Positions 1-6,891 of a DNA stretch of 24,097 nucleotides are shown here, piece by piece. The notes beneath the pieces were generated by a model, which was given only the letters and a program-made list of their open reading frames with translations, was not told the DNA's origin and searched no databases. Position numbers and translations under genes: made by a program. Positions within the stretch are counted from its first letter, which is position 1. Every line of letters begins with the position of its first letter. The stretch is from positions 1 to 24,097 of the forward strand of contig CAZLLB010000022.1 in NCBI GenBank assembly GCA_964560165.1, read 5' to 3'. This DNA comes from Parvibaculum sp964560165. GTDB taxonomy: Bacteria; Pseudomonadota; Alphaproteobacteria; Parvibaculales; Parvibaculaceae.

Positions 1-216
1 AAGACCCCCCGCTCGGGCAGGATCGACGCTTTAAAGCTCATGCTCCGCTTCTCAAACCCGTTTTTCCACAAGACCGGACGGTCCGGCCTGATATCACAGT
101 TTGGCACATTTAGGAGCGCCGCGCGCGGGCCACAAGTCGGCCTTTCCTGTCCGCGCCGGATCGCTTACCTATACTCCGCACCCTTTTCCCCCGTCAGCAA
201 GGCCGCGACCCGCCGA

Positions 217-1185
217 ATGCGTATTCTTTTCATCACCTCGAACCGCATCGGCGATGCCGTCCTGTCCACGGGCCTCCTCGCAGGTCTGATGGAACGCTAT
301 CCGGGAGCCAAATTCTGGGTTGCCTGCGGCCCGCTGGCAGCCCCGCTTTTCCGCCACGCGCCCGGCGTCGAGCGCATCATCGAGCTGCGCAAGGCCCCCC
401 GCGCCGGTCATTGGCGCAAATTGCTCAAGGCGACCATGTTTCGCCGCTTCGAGGCGGTCGTCGATCTACGCGGTTCGGCCACCGCCTTCCTGCTCTGGAC
501 GAAAAAACGCCACATCCTGCGCGCCAACCACACGTTGCACCGGGTCATTCACAATGCCTCTGTCGCGGGCTTCGATCCCGCTCCCTGGCCGCGCGTCTGG
601 CCGGGCGAGGCCGCCCGCGCCCGCGCGCGCGACCTGATCCCCGATGGCCGCACCGTCCTCGCGCTCGGTCCCTCTGCCTCATGGCCGCGCAAAATGTGGC
701 CGGTCGAGCGCCACGCCGAACTCGTCGCCCGCCTCACCGGCCCGGGCTGCCCGCTCGCGGGCGCCCATGTGCTGATCGCGCTCGCGCCGGGCGAACGCGA
801 GCTGGCCAAACCCATCATCGACGCCGTGCCTGATGAGCGCCGCATCGAGCTCGTCGGTGAAGATCTCAACCTCGTCGCCGCCTGCTTTGAGCGCGTCCGC
901 CTTTATATCGGCAACGATAGCGGGCTGATGCACATGGCGGCCGCCGCGGACGCGCCGACGCTCGGCCTTTTCGGCCCGACGCCCGATGGCCGCTACGATC
1001 CCTGGGGCACCAGAACCGCGCAAATACGCGGTCCACGTTCGCGTGAAGAAATTCTCGACGATCTTGGCGATGGCTATAGCGGCCCCAACGCCATGCAGGA
1101 TTTGACCGTCGATATGGTCTATGACGCTGCCGTGGCGCTTCTCGCGCGCACCGAAACGACACCAACCGAAAAGGCCACCGCATGA
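217..1185 (+). CDS. Glycosyltransferase family 9 (heptosyltransferase-like)
   Basis: A 322-residue GT-B glycosyltransferase of the ADP-heptose:LPS heptosyltransferase family, expected at the inner face of the cytoplasmic membrane adding a sugar to lipopolysaccharide core or a similar glycan. The N-terminus MRILFITSNRIGDAVLSTG is the typical GT9 opening, with Asp13 where the family places its general base. The C-terminal nucleotide-sugar motif GNDSGLMHMAAA, followed by PTLGLFGPT, is intact. The frame stays open back to position 40, but those 59 residues are low in complexity and precede a family-perfect start, so I place the start at ATG 217. No strong Shine-Dalgarno is visible; a TATACT at 170-175 could be a -10 box. 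The gene overlaps the next one by ATGA, so the two are probably co-translated. Acceptor and donor sugar cannot be told from the sequence. Confidence 0.87.
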   Translation: MRILFITSNRIGDAVLSTGLLAGLMERYPGAKFWVACGPLAAPLFRHAPGVERIIELRKAPRAGHWRKLLKATMFRRFEAVVDLRGSATAFLLWTKKRHILRANHTLHRVIHNASVAGFDPAPWPRVWPGEAARARARDLIPDGRTVLALGPSASWPRKMWPVERHAELVARLTGPGCPLAGAHVLIALAPGERELAKPIIDAVPDERRIELVGEDLNLVAACFERVRLYIGNDSGLMHMAAAADAPTLGLFGPTPDGRYDPWGTRTAQIRGPRSREEILDDLGDGYSGPNAMQDLTVDMVYDAAVALLARTETTPTEKATA

Positions 1186-2519
1186 GCGCGAGCTACGATC
1201 TCATCATCAAGGGCGGCACCGTCGTCAATCAGGACGGCATCGGCCTCGCAGATATCGGCATCACACAAGGCCGCATCGCCGCTATCGGCGATCTCAAAAC
1301 TGCAAGCGCTGGCGAAGTTATCGACGCCAAGGGCCTCCACATTCTGCCCGGCGTCACCGACAGCCAGACGCATATGCGCGAGCCCGGCAACGAACATAAA
1401 GAGGATTTCGAAACCGGCGGCCGCGCGGCTGTTCTCGGCGGCGTCACCTCCGTCTTTGAAATGCCCAACACCGCCCCGCCGACCACGACGCCCGACGCCG
1501 TGGCCGACAAGGTTCGCCGCGCCCATCACCGTATGCAATGCGACTTCGCCTTTTACGGCGGCGCGACCACCGAAAACGTGAGCCTCCTGCCCGAGATCGA
1601 GCGCTCGCCCGGCTGCTGCGGCATCAAGGTCTTCATGGGTTCATCCACCGGCACGCTGCTTGTTGCCACCGACGAAGATGTCGCCCGCGTGCTGGGTGCG
1701 ATCAACCGCCGCGCCGCCTTTCATTCCGAAGACGAACCGCGTCTGGTCGAGCGCAAGAAGCTGGCGCTTGAAGGCCACGTCGAGACGCATCCCGTCTGGC
1801 GCGATGCCGAAGCCGCTGTCCTCTGCACCACGCGCCTGTTGCGGCTGGCGCGTCAGGCGGGCAAGCGCATTCATGTGCTCCACATCTCGACGGCGGATGA
1901 AATCCCGCTTCTCGCCGCCGCCAAGGACATCGCCACCGCCGAGACGACGCCGCAGCATCTCACGCTCACCGCGCCCGAATGCTATGAGCGCCTCGGCACC
2001 TATGCGCAGATGAACCCGCCGATCCGCACCGCCGAACATCGCGCGGGCATCTGGGCAGGCGTCAATGCAGGCATCATCGACGTGCTCGGCTCCGACCACG
2101 CGCCGCACACGCGCGAAGAAAAAGACAAGACCTATCCGAACACGCCGTCAGGCATGCCCGGCGTGCAGACGCTCGTTCCCATCATGCTCGATCATGTGAA
2201 TGCCGGACGTCTGACGCTTCAGCGTTTTGTGGACCTCACCTCCGCCAGCCCGCAGCGCATCTTCGGCATGGCGCGCAAGGGCCGTATCGCGGTCGGCTAC
2301 GACGCCGACCTGACGGTGGTGGACATGAATGCCAAACGCACCATCACCAACGACTGGATCGCCACCCGTGCAGGCTGGACGCCTTTCGACGGCGTCGAGG
2401 TCAAAGGCTGGCCCGTCGGCACCATCATCCGCGGCCGCCGCGTCATGTGGAACGACGAGATCACTGGTGCGGCAGGCGGCGAGCCGATCACTTTCGTTGA
2501 AGCTTTGCCGAGGGTTTGA
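1182..2519 (+). CDS. pyrC: Dihydroorotase, Gln-type (PyrC-like)
   Basis: A 445-residue amidohydrolase expected to cyclise N-carbamoyl-L-aspartate to dihydroorotate in pyrimidine synthesis. Visible active-site elements are DSQTHMREPG (residues 60-69, His64 and Arg66), Lys149 in GIKVFMG as the probable carbamylated bridging lysine, His181 (AFHSEDE), His234 (HVLHIST) and Asp305 (GSDHAPH). The usual first metal ligand of the HxH pair is Gln62 here. I recall the same DxQxHxREPG pattern in dihydroorotases of alphaproteobacteria and Bacteroidetes, so I read it as a subfamily trait and not as decay. The start codon overlaps the stop of the upstream glycosyltransferase (ATGA at 1182-1185). A hydantoinase-like role is the main alternative, but length and the GVQTLVPIMLDHVNAGRL region favour dihydroorotase. 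Confidence 0.88.
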   Translation: MSASYDLIIKGGTVVNQDGIGLADIGITQGRIAAIGDLKTASAGEVIDAKGLHILPGVTDSQTHMREPGNEHKEDFETGGRAAVLGGVTSVFEMPNTAPPTTTPDAVADKVRRAHHRMQCDFAFYGGATTENVSLLPEIERSPGCCGIKVFMGSSTGTLLVATDEDVARVLGAINRRAAFHSEDEPRLVERKKLALEGHVETHPVWRDAEAAVLCTTRLLRLARQAGKRIHVLHISTADEIPLLAAAKDIATAETTPQHLTLTAPECYERLGTYAQMNPPIRTAEHRAGIWAGVNAGIIDVLGSDHAPHTREEKDKTYPNTPSGMPGVQTLVPIMLDHVNAGRLTLQRFVDLTSASPQRIFGMARKGRIAVGYDADLTVVDMNAKRTITNDWIATRAGWTPFDGVEVKGWPVGTIIRGRRVMWNDEITGAAGGEPITFVEALPRV

Positions 2520-2529
2520 ATTTTATCCT

Positions 2530-2610
2530 GTCATTGCGAGCCGCCGAAGGCGGCGTGGCAATCCAGCCTGCTAAAGAAAGATGGATTGCTTTGCTTCGCT
2601 CGCAATGACG
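2530..2610. repeat. Dispersed palindromic repeat, family A, full copy
   Basis: A nested inverted repeat lies between two convergent genes. The outer arms are gtcattgcgag (2530-2540) and ctcgcaatgac (2599-2609). The inner arms are gcaatcca (2558-2565) and tggattgc (2582-2589). The sub-sequences gtcattgcgag and cgtggcaatccagcct recur at 19709-19746. The long hairpin could end transcription from both sides. Confidence 0.8.
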
Positions 2611-2616
2611 AAGGTA

Positions 2617-2892
2617 TTAATGCACCATCCCGACAAACTCCGCATACGGAAATTCCGCCGGACTGATCACCCGCTTCGTCGCAATCCGCACTGAATGGAG
2701 CGGCCCGTCGAGATTCTTCTCCCAGAAAGCCAGAAACTTGGCTAACGTCGGATAGCGCGGCTCAAGGTCGTAATCCTGCCAGATGAATGTCTGGAGAACG
2801 TCCCGATGGTCCGGCATGCGATAAAGGATTTCGGCGGTCACCAGCCTGTAACCGTCGAGCATCTGCTGAAATTCACTTTGCTTTTTCAACAT
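2617..2892 (-). CDS. usg: Usg family protein
   Basis: A 91-residue protein that I recognise as Usg from its core GYRLVTAEILYRMPDH..LQTFIWQDYDLEPRYP.L.KFL.FWEKNLDGPLHSVRIA. Usg is a small alphaproteobacterial protein of unknown function, named for its usual place near trpF and trpB; older annotations call it a possible subunit of phosphoribosylanthranilate isomerase. No trp gene is in this window, so the gene stands alone between a dihydroorotase and an MDR oxidoreductase. The start ATG (2890-2892) has an aggag-type ribosome site upstream on its strand. There is no signal peptide or membrane segment. Family assignment is firm, function is not. Confidence 0.85.
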   Translation of the reverse strand: MLKKQSEFQQMLDGYRLVTAEILYRMPDHRDVLQTFIWQDYDLEPRYPTLAKFLAFWEKNLDGPLHSVRIATKRVISPAEFPYAEFVGMVH

Positions 2893-3212
2893 CCCTCACT
2901 CCTGCTGCGTTCGACACCAGCCGGCGTGATCAAGGGCCTCTTGCGACTCACATTCGGCCCGTCGCGCCGATACAAGAATCCTAACGAATGGAAAGTCTGA
3001 CGGTCGATCTTTGCAATCCGCTTAAGACATGATTTCTCAAAACTGTGACCTGAATTCTGGCACTCGCATCGCCCAAGTGCTGCCGCGCCGCAAAACGGCG
3101 CATCCCGCCCAAATCCCCAATCAACCCGCCAGCCTTGACCCGAACCCGGTTTTGGGTTCGTTTGTGCGCAGCATCATTAAGTTGAGCCCGAAAAGGGCCG
3201 GCAGGGAGCCAA
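2893..3212. promoter_or_regulatory. Divergent intergenic region with a hairpin
   Basis: 320 bases between the divergent usg and MDR genes, with no convincing coding frame. A perfect inverted repeat, cgaaccc (3141-3147) and gggttcg (3154-3160) with a 6-nt loop, directly follows a -35-like TTGACC (3135-3140); this could be an operator or an RNA hairpin. The downstream gene has an agggag ribosome site at 3203-3208. I see no other feature here. Confidence 0.35.
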
Positions 3213-4205
3213 ATGACCGATAAATTCCGGGCTATTCGTGTGTCGAAGGCCGAAACCGGCCAGACAGCAGAACTGGTCGATCTGACCTTGAACGATCTGA
3301 TGGAAGGCGATGTCACCGTCGCCGTCGATTATTCGACCGTCAATTACAAGGATGGGCTGGCGCTGACCGGCAAGGCTCCGATCATTCGCAGCTTTCCGCT
3401 GATCCCCGGCATCGACTTTGCGGGCAAGGTCGAAAGCTCCACCAACGCGAATTTCAAGCCCGGCGACCGCGTCGTGCTGAACGGCTACGGCGTCGGTGAA
3501 ACGCACAATGGCGGCTATGCCCAGAAGGCGCGCGTCAAGGGCGACTGGCTGGTGAAACTGCCCGACAATATTTCGAGCGCCCACGCCATGGCCATCGGCA
3601 CGGCGGGCTATACGGCAATGCTCTGCGTCCTCGCGCTTGAGCATGGCGGCGTGACACCGGACAAGGGCGATGTGCTCGTCACCGGCGCTGCGGGCGGCGT
3701 GGGTTCGGTCGCCATCGCGCTGCTGGCCAAGCTCGGCTACCGCGTCATCGCTTCGACGGGCCGGGCTTCCGAGGCCGACTATCTGAAATCTCTCGGTGCC
3801 GCCGACATCATCGACCGCAACGAGCTTTCCGCCCCCGGCAAGCCCATCGGCAAGGAACGCTGGGCCGGTGTCGTCGATGCCGTTGGCAGCCACACGCTCG
3901 CCAACGCATTGGCGCAGACGCGCTACGGCGGCACGGTTGCAGCTTGTGGGTTGGCGCAAGGCATGGACCTTCCGGCCTCCGTCGCGCCCTTCATCCTGCG
4001 CGGCGTCACGCTTGCAGGCATCGACAGCGTACAAGCGCCGATGGCAAAGCGCGTCGCCGCATGGTCGCGTCTGGCCAAAGATCTCGATCTCAGCAAGCTC
4101 GACGCCATGACCACGCGCGCGAATTTGAAAGACGTCATCGACCTCGGTGCGAAAATTCTCGGCGGGCAGGTTCGTGGCCGCGTCGTCATCGACGTCAACG
4201 CCTGA
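3213..4205 (+). CDS. acuI: MDR oxidoreductase, acrylyl-CoA reductase (AcuI/YhdH) family
   Basis: A 330-residue medium-chain reductase of the quinone-oxidoreductase branch. It matches the AcuI/YhdH group along its whole length: STVNYKDGLALTGKAP, SFPLIPGIDFAG, GVGETHNGGYAQKARVKGDWLV, the NADPH-binding loop TGAAGGVGSVAIALL from residue 157, and ERWAGVVDAVGSHTLANALAQT...CGLAQGMDLP. No zinc-binding cysteines are seen, as expected for this branch. AcuI reduces acryloyl-CoA to propionyl-CoA with NADPH, for example in DMSP or 3-hydroxypropionate metabolism, and may detoxify acryloyl-CoA. The ribosome site agggag (3203-3208) supports the start. An acyl-CoA-ligase gene follows after 22 nt, so this is likely the first gene of an operon. 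The exact substrate is inferred. Confidence 0.87.
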   Translation: MTDKFRAIRVSKAETGQTAELVDLTLNDLMEGDVTVAVDYSTVNYKDGLALTGKAPIIRSFPLIPGIDFAGKVESSTNANFKPGDRVVLNGYGVGETHNGGYAQKARVKGDWLVKLPDNISSAHAMAIGTAGYTAMLCVLALEHGGVTPDKGDVLVTGAAGGVGSVAIALLAKLGYRVIASTGRASEADYLKSLGAADIIDRNELSAPGKPIGKERWAGVVDAVGSHTLANALAQTRYGGTVAACGLAQGMDLPASVAPFILRGVTLAGIDSVQAPMAKRVAAWSRLAKDLDLSKLDAMTTRANLKDVIDLGAKILGGQVRGRVVIDVNA

Positions 4206-4227
4206 GCAAAGCGGGGGAGGGCCGAAC

Positions 4228-6093
4228 ATGAACATGCCCGTGAACACGGCAAAACCGCCTTACCGCAAGGCGCATTACGTCGAACGCAAGATCGAGGTCG
4301 AGCACCGTCCCGACGGCTCGATCCTGTTGCGCAATCCGCATCCGCTGCTCGAAGCGCCGAAAAATCTTGCCGCGCCGATCCGCAAATGGGCGGTCGAAGC
4401 GCCCGATCGCACATGGCTTGCCATCCGCAAGCCCGCGACCGAAAAAGGCAAGTTCGGCGAATGGGACAAGCTCAGCTACGGCGAAGCGGCATTGCGCATC
4501 AACGCGATTGCGCAGGCGCTTCTGGCGCGCGGCATGAACCAGCAGACGCCGCTGATGATCCTTTCGGGCAATTCGATCGAACATGCACTGATGACCTATG
4601 GCGCATTGCTCGCGGGCGTTCCCGTCGTGCCCGTCTCGCCCGCCTACAGCACGATGAGCACGGATTTCGACAAGCTGAAATATGTCGTCGCCCTCATTGA
4701 GCCGAAGATGATCTTCATGCAGGGCGCGGCTCCATTCACGCGCACTCTCGCCGCTCTCGATCTGAAAGACGCCGAACTCGTCACCGCCGACGCCTCGCTC
4801 GGCACGGCTTATGCCGATCTCCTCGCTACCCCCGTGACCGATGCGGTGGAAAAGAATTACGCCACGCTCAATCACGGCATGGTGGCTAAATATCTTTTTA
4901 CCTCCGGCTCCACCGGCATGCCCAAAGCCGTCATTCTGACAGTCGGCATGATGTGCGTGAATTCCGTCATGCCGAAAAGCGTGACGCTGCCCGCCGCCTA
5001 TGAAGAGCCGCCGGTGCTGCTGAACTGGTTGCCGTGGAACCATTGCTTCGGCGGCAATTCGATCCTCAACAATCTGACGACCGCTGGCGGCACACTCTAT
5101 ATCGACGGTGGCCGTCCCGTTCCCGGCGCCTTTGCCGAGACTGTGCAGAATCTGCGCGAAATCGCCTGCACCGCTTATTCAAGCGTGCCTTCCGCCTACA
5201 CGATGCTGGTTGAGGAACTTGAGAAGGACGACGCGCTCGCCGCCAATTTCTTCTCGCGCCTGAAGTCGCTCGCCTATGGCGGCGCGGCGATGAGCCAGAC
5301 GCTTTACGATCGCATTCAGGAAGTCGCCATGCGCGTCGTGGGCGAACGCATCGTTTTCAGCTCCGGCTATGGCGCCACCGAAACCGCGCCCACCATCATG
5401 AACGTGCATTGGGAAACCGAGCGCATGGGCCTCATCGGCCTGCCGCTGCCCGGCATCGAGTTGAAACTCGCGCCGGTCGGCCGCAAAATGGAAGTGCGCG
5501 TGCGCGGTGCCTGCATCACGCCGGGCTATTACAAAAATCCGGAAAAGACCCGCGAGGCTTACGACGAGGAAGGCTTCTACCGCCTCGGCGACGGCGCGCG
5601 TTTCGTCGATCCCGAAAACCCGCTCGAAGGTCTCGTCTTCGATGGTCGCGTCGCCGAGGATTTCAAACTCTCGACCGGCACATGGGTCAGCGCCGGCAAG
5701 CTCCGCGTCGATGCGCTGGCCGCCTCGAACGGCGTGCTGCAAGACGCGCTGGTCGCGGGTCTTGATCGCTCCTATATCGGCCTGCTTGGTTTCCCCAACA
5801 TGCAGGCCTGCCGCCTCATCGCGGGTGATCAGAACCTTGCCGATGAAGACCTCGTGCGCCACCCCGCCGTGCTGGAGCGCCTTGCCGAAGGTCTGCGCCT
5901 CTACAACAAGACCAATCCCGGATCGAGCACGCGCATCGAGCGCGCGCTTTTGATGGTCGAGCCGCCCAGCGTCGATGCGGGCGAATTGACCGACAAGGGC
6001 TATATCAATCAGGCTGTCGCCCTTGGGCGTCGCGCCGCACTCGTGGAAAAGCTCTATGCCGATCCGTCGGGCAATGACATCGTCACTGCCTGA
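4228..6093 (+). CDS. fcs: Feruloyl-CoA synthase-type acyl-CoA ligase
   Basis: A 621-residue ANL-superfamily enzyme that activates a carboxylic acid through an acyl-AMP to the CoA thioester. Motifs: phosphate loop YLFTSGSTGMPK (222-233), PWNHCFGG, the A5 motif SSGYGATET (ending about residue 386), Asp455 in YRLGDGARF, and catalytic Lys590 in ELTDKGYIN. The stretch GLVFDGRVAEDFKLSTGTWVSAGKLR is characteristic of feruloyl-CoA synthases, which act on ferulate and related hydroxycinnamates. I chose ATG 4228 over the in-frame ATG at 4147 because ggagg lies at 4216-4220 and the earlier start would run inside the previous gene. It is placed between acuI and a LysE exporter. No enoyl-CoA hydratase/lyase (ech) or vanillin dehydrogenase gene is in the window, so the true substrate may not be ferulate. 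Confidence 0.85.
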   Translation: MNMPVNTAKPPYRKAHYVERKIEVEHRPDGSILLRNPHPLLEAPKNLAAPIRKWAVEAPDRTWLAIRKPATEKGKFGEWDKLSYGEAALRINAIAQALLARGMNQQTPLMILSGNSIEHALMTYGALLAGVPVVPVSPAYSTMSTDFDKLKYVVALIEPKMIFMQGAAPFTRTLAALDLKDAELVTADASLGTAYADLLATPVTDAVEKNYATLNHGMVAKYLFTSGSTGMPKAVILTVGMMCVNSVMPKSVTLPAAYEEPPVLLNWLPWNHCFGGNSILNNLTTAGGTLYIDGGRPVPGAFAETVQNLREIACTAYSSVPSAYTMLVEELEKDDALAANFFSRLKSLAYGGAAMSQTLYDRIQEVAMRVVGERIVFSSGYGATETAPTIMNVHWETERMGLIGLPLPGIELKLAPVGRKMEVRVRGACITPGYYKNPEKTREAYDEEGFYRLGDGARFVDPENPLEGLVFDGRVAEDFKLSTGTWVSAGKLRVDALAASNGVLQDALVAGLDRSYIGLLGFPNMQACRLIAGDQNLADEDLVRHPAVLERLAEGLRLYNKTNPGSSTRIERALLMVEPPSVDAGELTDKGYINQAVALGRRAALVEKLYADPSGNDIVTA

Positions 6094-6118
6094 TCTGGCC
6101 TGATCGGAAAAAGGGTAA

Positions 6119-6760
6119 ATGCTGGATTTTGGTCTCGTTGCGAGCGGAATAGCCGTCGGCCTTGCAGTTGCAGCGCCGATCGGTCCCGTCAATCTCGTCG
6201 TCATCCGCCGCACGCTGCGTTTTGGCTCGTTTAACGGATTAATCTCCGGCGCGGGCGCGGCGCTGGGCGATGGCGTTTTTGCCGCCATGGCCGCGTTCAG
6301 CCTCACTGCCGCCATCGATTTCTTTCTGAAATACGAATTGGGCCTGCAACTCATCGGCGGCATTTTTTTGGTCGTGCTCGGCCTGCGCACACTGGCCACG
6401 CATCCCCATCTCGATGATCGAGAACCGGAAAATACTTCCGGCATCGCTGCCCGCGTCTTCATCGCAACCTTCGTGCTCACCGTCACTAATCCCGCCACCA
6501 TGCTCGGCTTCATCGCCATCTTCGGCGGCATAGCAAGCCTCAGCTCGACGGGGCAGGGCTATGGCCATGCCGCCACGCTGGTCGCCTCCGTCATCACCGG
6601 CTCGATGGTCTGGTGGCTCAGCCTCTCGCAATTCGTCAGCCTCTTCCGCCAGCGCATGAACGATCGTCTGCTCGAGATCGTCAATCGCGTCTCGGGCGGC
6701 CTCATCGCCGCCTTCGGCGTGCTGGTTCTGGCGCGTGTCGTGTGGAAGTTTTTCTGGTGA
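6119..6760 (+). CDS. LysE/RhtB family exporter
   Basis: A 213-residue inner-membrane protein with about six hydrophobic segments. The N-terminus (GLVASGIAVGLAVAAPIGPVNLVVIRRTLRFG) is the hallmark of LysE/RhtB translocators, including the PxGPxN-like AAPIGPVN. The family exports amino acids and related small zwitterions by proton exchange. The gene begins 25 nt after the acyl-CoA ligase and is likely the last gene of that operon, since a hairpin follows at 6773-6805. A ggaaaaaggg stretch lies just before the start. Substrate is unknown; the context would allow an acid or conjugate made or consumed by the preceding enzymes, but that is inference. Confidence 0.85.
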   Translation: MLDFGLVASGIAVGLAVAAPIGPVNLVVIRRTLRFGSFNGLISGAGAALGDGVFAAMAAFSLTAAIDFFLKYELGLQLIGGIFLVVLGLRTLATHPHLDDREPENTSGIAARVFIATFVLTVTNPATMLGFIAIFGGIASLSSTGQGYGHAATLVASVITGSMVWWLSLSQFVSLFRQRMNDRLLEIVNRVSGGLIAAFGVLVLARVVWKFFW

Positions 6761-6772
6761 AATTTTTTTGAT

Positions 6773-6805
6773 GTTGTCACCCCGGGACAAGCCCGGGATG
6801 ACAAC
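6773..6805. repeat. Palindromic repeat, family B, possible terminator hairpin
   Basis: The arms gttgtcaccccggg (6773-6786) and cccgggatgacaac (6792-6805) pair at 13 of 14 positions around a 5-nt loop. This is the common proteobacterial 'TCATCCCGGG...' type of dispersed repeat. It follows the lysE-type gene and precedes the next transcription unit. No T-run follows, so intrinsic termination is uncertain. Confidence 0.7.
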
Positions 6806-6891
6806 TGAAACGGACGGCAAACCCAACCTTGTCGCTTCCGCACCCACCATCTAATGTCGCCTCAACAAATAAACGAAACCGGGAGACGGCA

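Noticed and set aside
40..216. N-terminal extension of the GT9 gene to an upstream ATG
   Set aside because: The added 59 residues do not resemble the family and the normal GT9 N-terminus begins at ATG 217.
1182..2519. Dihydroorotase as an inactive pseudo-enzyme because of Gln62
   Set aside because: All other ligands are intact and I recall the same Gln in related functional-looking dihydroorotases.
3177..4247. Long minus-strand open frame opposite acuI
   Set aside because: It is antisense to a clear AcuI-family gene and has no recognisable domain; long opposite frames are expected at this GC content.
5179..6531. 450-codon minus-strand open frame across fcs and lysE
   Set aside because: It is a shadow of two well-supported genes, its protein has no recognisable domain, and it spans a gene boundary.
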